From: Rhizobiaceae bacterium
GTDB lineage: Bacteria; Pseudomonadota; Alphaproteobacteria; Rhizobiales; Rhizobiaceae
Assembly: GCA_028281105.1 (NCBI GenBank)
Contig: JANQKQ010000059.1
Location: forward strand, 1-64,000
DNA length: 64,000 bases
Direction of reading: 5' to 3'
In this document: in pieces, positions 60,593-64,000 of the stretch
Layout of the letters: the number at the start of each line of letters is the position of its first letter
How positions within the stretch are numbered: position 1 is the stretch's first letter
The notes under the pieces: model-generated
Told to the model about the DNA's origin: nothing
Databases searched by the model: none
Seen by the model: only the letters and a program-made list of their open reading frames with translations
Program-made: the position numbers and the translations under genes

Positions 60593-61327
60593 ATGACCAC
60601 GGCAGCGGCAACCACGTCCGCATTCACCCCCCGCCAGGAGTTCATCGACGGCGCCCGCGAGGTGCTGCCGATCGCGATCGTGCCGGTGATCTTCGGCCTG
60701 GCATTCGGGGCCGCGTCGATCAAAGCCGGGCTCGATGTCGCCCAGACCCTGTTCGCCAGCGCCACCATATTCGCCGGCGCCAGCCAGTTCGTCTTCATCG
60801 AACTGCATGGGCAGGCCATTTCCGCCTGGTGGGTGGTGCTGGCGGTGTTCGCGGTCAATTTCCGCCACATCCTGTATTCGGCCTCGCTGGGGCGCAAGAT
60901 GGCGGCGTTCTCGGCGCTCAAGAAATATACTGCCTTCTTCTTCATGACCGACCCGACGATCGGCACGGCGGAGCGGCGCGCCGACACGGTAGGCCTGCGC
61001 CCGGCCTTCTATTTCGGCTACAACCTGTTCATCTATGCGCTTTGGCTCGTGGCGACGGCGGCCGGCGCATGGTCCGGCCGCCTGATCGAGGAACCGGCCC
61101 GGTTCGGGCTGGATTTCGTCCTGCCGGTCTATTTCACGGTCATGGTGATGGGATTTCGCGACCGGCCCAACTGGCTGCCCGTGGTGCTGGCCGCCGGCAT
61201 CACCTCGACGATCCTGTTCCACCTGGTCGGCCCGCCCTGGCACATCAGCCTGGGCGCCGGCGCTGGCATCGCCGCTGCCGTCATCATCGCCAAAACGCCG
61301 GCAACGCGGGAGGTCGACGATGGTTGA
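60593..61327 (+). CDS. azlC: AzlC-family amino-acid exporter subunit
   Basis: 244 residues with five or more membrane helices. FGLAFGAASIKAGLDVAQTL, FAGASQFVFIELHGQ and NFRHILYSASLGRKM are AzlC/YgaZ motifs. With AzlD it exports branched-chain amino acids (as in YgaZH and AzlCD). The ATG lies 65 bp after ligA and the gene overlaps azlD by eight bases, so they form a two-gene unit. Confidence 0.92.
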   Translation: MTTAAATTSAFTPRQEFIDGAREVLPIAIVPVIFGLAFGAASIKAGLDVAQTLFASATIFAGASQFVFIELHGQAISAWWVVLAVFAVNFRHILYSASLGRKMAAFSALKKYTAFFFMTDPTIGTAERRADTVGLRPAFYFGYNLFIYALWLVATAAGAWSGRLIEEPARFGLDFVLPVYFTVMVMGFRDRPNWLPVVLAAGITSTILFHLVGPPWHISLGAGAGIAAAVIIAKTPATREVDDG

Positions 61328-61628
61328 GGGGTTCGGCGGCACATACGGGCTGATCGTATTGCTGGCGACAGTGACCTATGCCCTGCGGATCGGTGGCGAT
61401 CTGGTGCTGTCGCGGTTCAAGCGGCTGCATCCGCGCGTCGAGGCGGGGCTTGAAGCGGTGCCGGCCGCGGTTCTTATCACCCTGGTCATCCCGCCGGCAC
61501 TGACCGGCAGTCCCGCCGAAGCCGCGGCCATTGCGGTGGCCGTGATCGCCAGTTTGCGACTGCCGCCCGTATCGGTACTCGTTCTGGGAATGGCCGTGCT
61601 GATCGCCGGCCGCGCGGCGGGTTTTTAG
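61320..61628 (+). CDS. azlD: AzlD-family amino-acid exporter subunit
   Basis: 102 residues with three or four membrane helices. VTYALRIGGDLVLSRFKRLHPRVEAGLEAVPAAVLITL (in parts) and SLRLPPVSVLVLGM are AzlD/YgaH-like. It is the small partner of AzlC in the membrane. It is convergent with the aminopeptidase gene and shares its last four bases with it. Confidence 0.9.
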   Translation: MVEGFGGTYGLIVLLATVTYALRIGGDLVLSRFKRLHPRVEAGLEAVPAAVLITLVIPPALTGSPAEAAAIAVAVIASLRLPPVSVLVLGMAVLIAGRAAGF

Positions 61629-63472
61629 GCGCTCGCCGCCGGCAGTTCGCGCATCAGCGGTCTGGTGGCCCGGGTCAGCCAGGCATTCTCATCGGCGTCC
61701 AGATGCGGCGACAGTTGTCGGCGCACCCAGCCGTGATAGGCGTTGAGCCAGGCCAGTTCCGTGTCGGTGAGCAGCAGGGGATCGATCAGCCGGTTGTCGA
61801 TCGGCGCCAGTGAAAGCGTCTCGAAGCTGAGCACGGGAATCGTGCCGCCCTCGATCTCCTTGGGCTCGCGCACGAGCACCAGGTTCTCGATGCGGATGCC
61901 GTAGGCTCCCTCGCGATAGCAGCCGGGCTCGTTGGAGATGATCATGCCCGGTTCCAGCTTGACCATGCCGCGCCGCGAGATCGATTGCGGACCCTCGTGT
62001 ACGGAAAGATAGGAGCCAATGCCGTGGCCGGTGCCGTGGGCATAGTCGCGCCCACGCCGCCACAGCGCTTCGCGCGCCAGCACATCGATGTCAACGCCTC
62101 TCGTGCCGACCGGGAAGCGCGCCAAGGCGATGCGGATATGGCCGCGCAGCACCAGGGTGAAATCCTCGATCGCGCCGTCCGGTGGCTCGCCGATGGCGAC
62201 GGTCCGGGTGATGTCGGTGGTGCCGTCCAGATACTGGCCGCCGGAGTCGACGAGATAAAGGCTGCCCGCCGGCAGCTTCGCGTTGGTTTCGTCGGTCACC
62301 CGATAGTGCGGGCTGGCGGCGTTGGCGCCGGCCGCCGAAATCGTGTCGAACGAGATATCGAGCAGTTCGCTGTTCATCGCCTTGGCGGTGTGGGTGCGCA
62401 GTTCCTCCAGCTTTGTAGCGGCCGCGATCTCGTCGATACTGTCCGGTTCCCGGGTATCCAGCCAGTATAGGAAGCGGGTGATCGCGATGCCGTCGCGCAG
62501 GTGGGCGGCGCGCGAGCCTGAGATCTCCGCGTCGTTCTTGATGGCGCGCGGTAGCGCGACCGGGTCGTCGGTCTCGATCACCTCGCCGCCGGCGTCGGTC
62601 ACGATACGGCCGAGCGCGACCGAGACGAGGGCGGGATCGGCCAGCACCTTCTTGTCTTTGCACAGTTCGGATAGCCGCTTGTCCAACTCGCCGGGCGGAT
62701 GCAGGTCGGCCAGCTGGGTCAGATAGGCGCGCACTTCGCGCGACATTTTGCGTTGGTCCATGAAAACGACCGCCGGGGGCTCGGCGCGCAGCACCGCGTA
62801 GCCCAGGGCCAGGGGTGTATGCGCGGTGTCGCGGCCGCGGATGTTGAAAGCCCAGGCGACGGACGCCGGGTCGGTGATGAGGGCCAGATCCGCCCCCTTG
62901 TCCGCCATCTGTTCGCGCAGATCGGCGAGCTTGTCGCGCGCCAGCTTTCCGGCGACTTCGAGCGGGTGGATGGTAACGGGCTCGAGCGGCGCCGGCGGCT
63001 GGTCGGCCCAGATGCGATCGATCAGATTGTCAACCGCAACCAACCCATCGCCGGCCGCTTTCTCGAACCGCCTGAAGCCGGCCAGCGTCATCAACCACGG
63101 GTCGAAGCCGATGCGCGTATCGCCGTCACGATCGCCCATCCAGTTCTTCAGCCACCGATCCGGCGGCTCTTCGATCAAATCGACCGGCGAGAAATGCCCG
63201 GTGTCGACCTGTTCGCGCACCTGCAGCGTGTAGCGGCCGTCCACGAAAACAGCGGCCTCATCGGCGGTGACGATCGCATAACCGGCCGAGCCGGTGAACC
63301 CTGTCAGCCAGGCCAGACGCCAGGCGCCGGGCGGAGGGATCTCGTTGCGGTATTCATCGGCATGAGGCACCAGATAGGCGTCGAGCTTTTCGGCTTTCAC
63401 CTGCTCGCGCAATTCGGCAAGCCGTGTGGGGCCTGCGTGCTTCTCGCTGGTCGATTGAAAGTTCTGAAACAT
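61625..63472 (-). CDS. pepP: Xaa-Pro aminopeptidase (M24 family)
   Basis: 615 residues. Two creatinase-N-like domains (about 1-310) precede the pita-bread M24 domain. Metal ligands are visible in LVDSGGQYLDGTTDITRT (two Asp), GTGHGIGSYLSVHEGP (His), SNEPGCYREGAYGIRIENL (Glu) and a later Glu. This long bacterial form resembles eukaryotic cytosolic XPNPEP1-type enzymes and removes residues before proline. The ATG at 63472 opens MFQNFQSTSEKHAGPTRLAE. It has no signal peptide. Confidence 0.93.
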   Translation of the reverse strand: MFQNFQSTSEKHAGPTRLAELREQVKAEKLDAYLVPHADEYRNEIPPPGAWRLAWLTGFTGSAGYAIVTADEAAVFVDGRYTLQVREQVDTGHFSPVDLIEEPPDRWLKNWMGDRDGDTRIGFDPWLMTLAGFRRFEKAAGDGLVAVDNLIDRIWADQPPAPLEPVTIHPLEVAGKLARDKLADLREQMADKGADLALITDPASVAWAFNIRGRDTAHTPLALGYAVLRAEPPAVVFMDQRKMSREVRAYLTQLADLHPPGELDKRLSELCKDKKVLADPALVSVALGRIVTDAGGEVIETDDPVALPRAIKNDAEISGSRAAHLRDGIAITRFLYWLDTREPDSIDEIAAATKLEELRTHTAKAMNSELLDISFDTISAAGANAASPHYRVTDETNAKLPAGSLYLVDSGGQYLDGTTDITRTVAIGEPPDGAIEDFTLVLRGHIRIALARFPVGTRGVDIDVLAREALWRRGRDYAHGTGHGIGSYLSVHEGPQSISRRGMVKLEPGMIISNEPGCYREGAYGIRIENLVLVREPKEIEGGTIPVLSFETLSLAPIDNRLIDPLLLTDTELAWLNAYHGWVRRQLSPHLDADENAWLTRATRPLMRELPAASA

Positions 63473-63659
63473 GGTTCGCTCGCGTGTGTGGCGAACCTAT
63501 CGCACGGACCGGTAAACGGTCCATCGTTTTGGTTCGATCCGCCCGGCTTGCGAACATTGCGGGCAGGGTTTATGAGATCGCCGCGCCGGTACGGCTTCGT
63601 TAAACTTTGCAGGTTAAGCTGAACAATCGTTCGAAAGGGTTTGAGTAGGTTTCGGGCGC

Positions 63660-64000
63660 ATGGAACAGCTTCTGGTATTCGATGTCGACGGCACATTGAC
63701 CGGCCCGCGCCGGGTGATGCACGAGGACTTCGCCCGTTTCTTCCGCACCGTATGCGTGTCGCGCCGGGTCTTCCTGGTCTCCGGCAGCGATATGGCCAAG
63801 CTGGCCCAGCAACTTCCCGAGTTTGTGCTTGAGGCGGTCGCCGGCGTGTTCGCCTGTGCCGGCAACGAGTTCCTGGTCGCCGGCCAGGCGGTCTATCGCA
63901 TGGAGCATTTCTTTCCCGGCGAGCTCACCGGGTTCGTCGATGAGTTCATCGCCGCTTCGCCCTATCCCGTGCGTTGCGGCCATCATCAGGAGCTGCGTAC
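63660..64000 (+). CDS. HAD-IIB hydrolase, phosphomannomutase-like (partial)
   Basis: The first 113 residues; the gene runs past the right edge. QLLVFDVDGTLTGPRRVMHEDF holds the HAD nucleophile motif DVDGT (Asp near residue 8), and RRVFLVSGSDMAKLAQQL is motif II with its Ser. GVFACAGNEFL and the end PVRCGHHQELRT resemble the eukaryotic-type phosphomannomutase (PMM1/2) of the HAD superfamily, which interconverts mannose-6- and mannose-1-phosphate. Other HAD-IIB sugar phosphatases are possible until motif III is seen. It is divergent from the aminopeptidase. Confidence 0.65.
   Translation, partial: MEQLLVFDVDGTLTGPRRVMHEDFARFFRTVCVSRRVFLVSGSDMAKLAQQLPEFVLEAVAGVFACAGNEFLVAGQAVYRMEHFFPGELTGFVDEFIAASPYPVRCGHHQELR

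Overview
The window is a high-G+C stretch of an alphaproteobacterial chromosome, most likely from the order Hyphomicrobiales (Rhizobiales). This follows from the order rnpB - mraZ-rsmH-ftsL-ftsI-murE-murF-mraY-murD-ftsW-murG-murC-murB-ddl-ftsQ-ftsA-ftsZ - lpxC - bamD - recN - ligA, from the long C-terminal linker of FtsZ, and from dispersed palindromic repeats of the kind common in rhizobial genomes. The genus cannot be fixed from the sequence alone.

Layout. 1-265 is a cluster of palindromic repeats. 405-8285 holds accessory metabolism: an MFS transporter, a DUF2293 protein, a YfcG-like glutathione transferase, a MOSC protein, an AhpD-like protein, a thioesterase, an operon of two acyl-CoA desaturases and a short-chain dehydrogenase. 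8004-9738 is a small defence-type patch of lower G+C: a RelE/RelB-type toxin-antitoxin pair with a perfect palindromic operator, then a zinc-ribbon protein translationally coupled to a close DpnI homologue (a methyl-directed GATC endonuclease). 9744-17359 carries the ABC-F factor EttA, TerB- and TerC-domain proteins, hydrolases and an orphan biotin-dependent carboxylase alpha subunit. 17381-19393 has an overlooked 55-codon ORF behind a perfect CtrA-type box and an AT-rich orphan lipoprotein. 19636-23487 is an ATP-dependent 5-oxoprolinase-type protein interrupted in frame by two different palindromic repeat elements.

23679-31188 runs through a HerA-like ATPase, DjlA, an AmpD-type amidase, two esterases, a membrane protein/XRE regulator module with an internal operator, a RibD-like reductase, an Lrp-type regulator and a DUF6356 protein. 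31235-31676 is RNase P RNA, followed by a GGDEF-EAL c-di-GMP enzyme.

34467-53397 is the dcw cluster. It makes UDP-MurNAc-pentapeptide (MurB, C, D, E, F, Ddl), lipid I and II (MraY, MurG), flips and polymerises it at the septum (FtsW, FtsI) and assembles the divisome (FtsL, Q, A, Z). MraZ and RsmH lead the cluster. Three TGGGN repeats at exact 10-bp spacing lie inside a plausible promoter upstream of mraZ. The only sizeable gap, between murB and ddl, carries a dense cluster of GANTC (CcrM) sites, suggesting that ddl-ftsQAZ is under cell-cycle methylation control. Downstream come envelope genes (lpxC, bamD), DNA repair and replication (recN, ligA), AzlCD amino-acid export and an aminopeptidase P. 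A HAD-type phosphomannomutase-like gene runs off the right edge.
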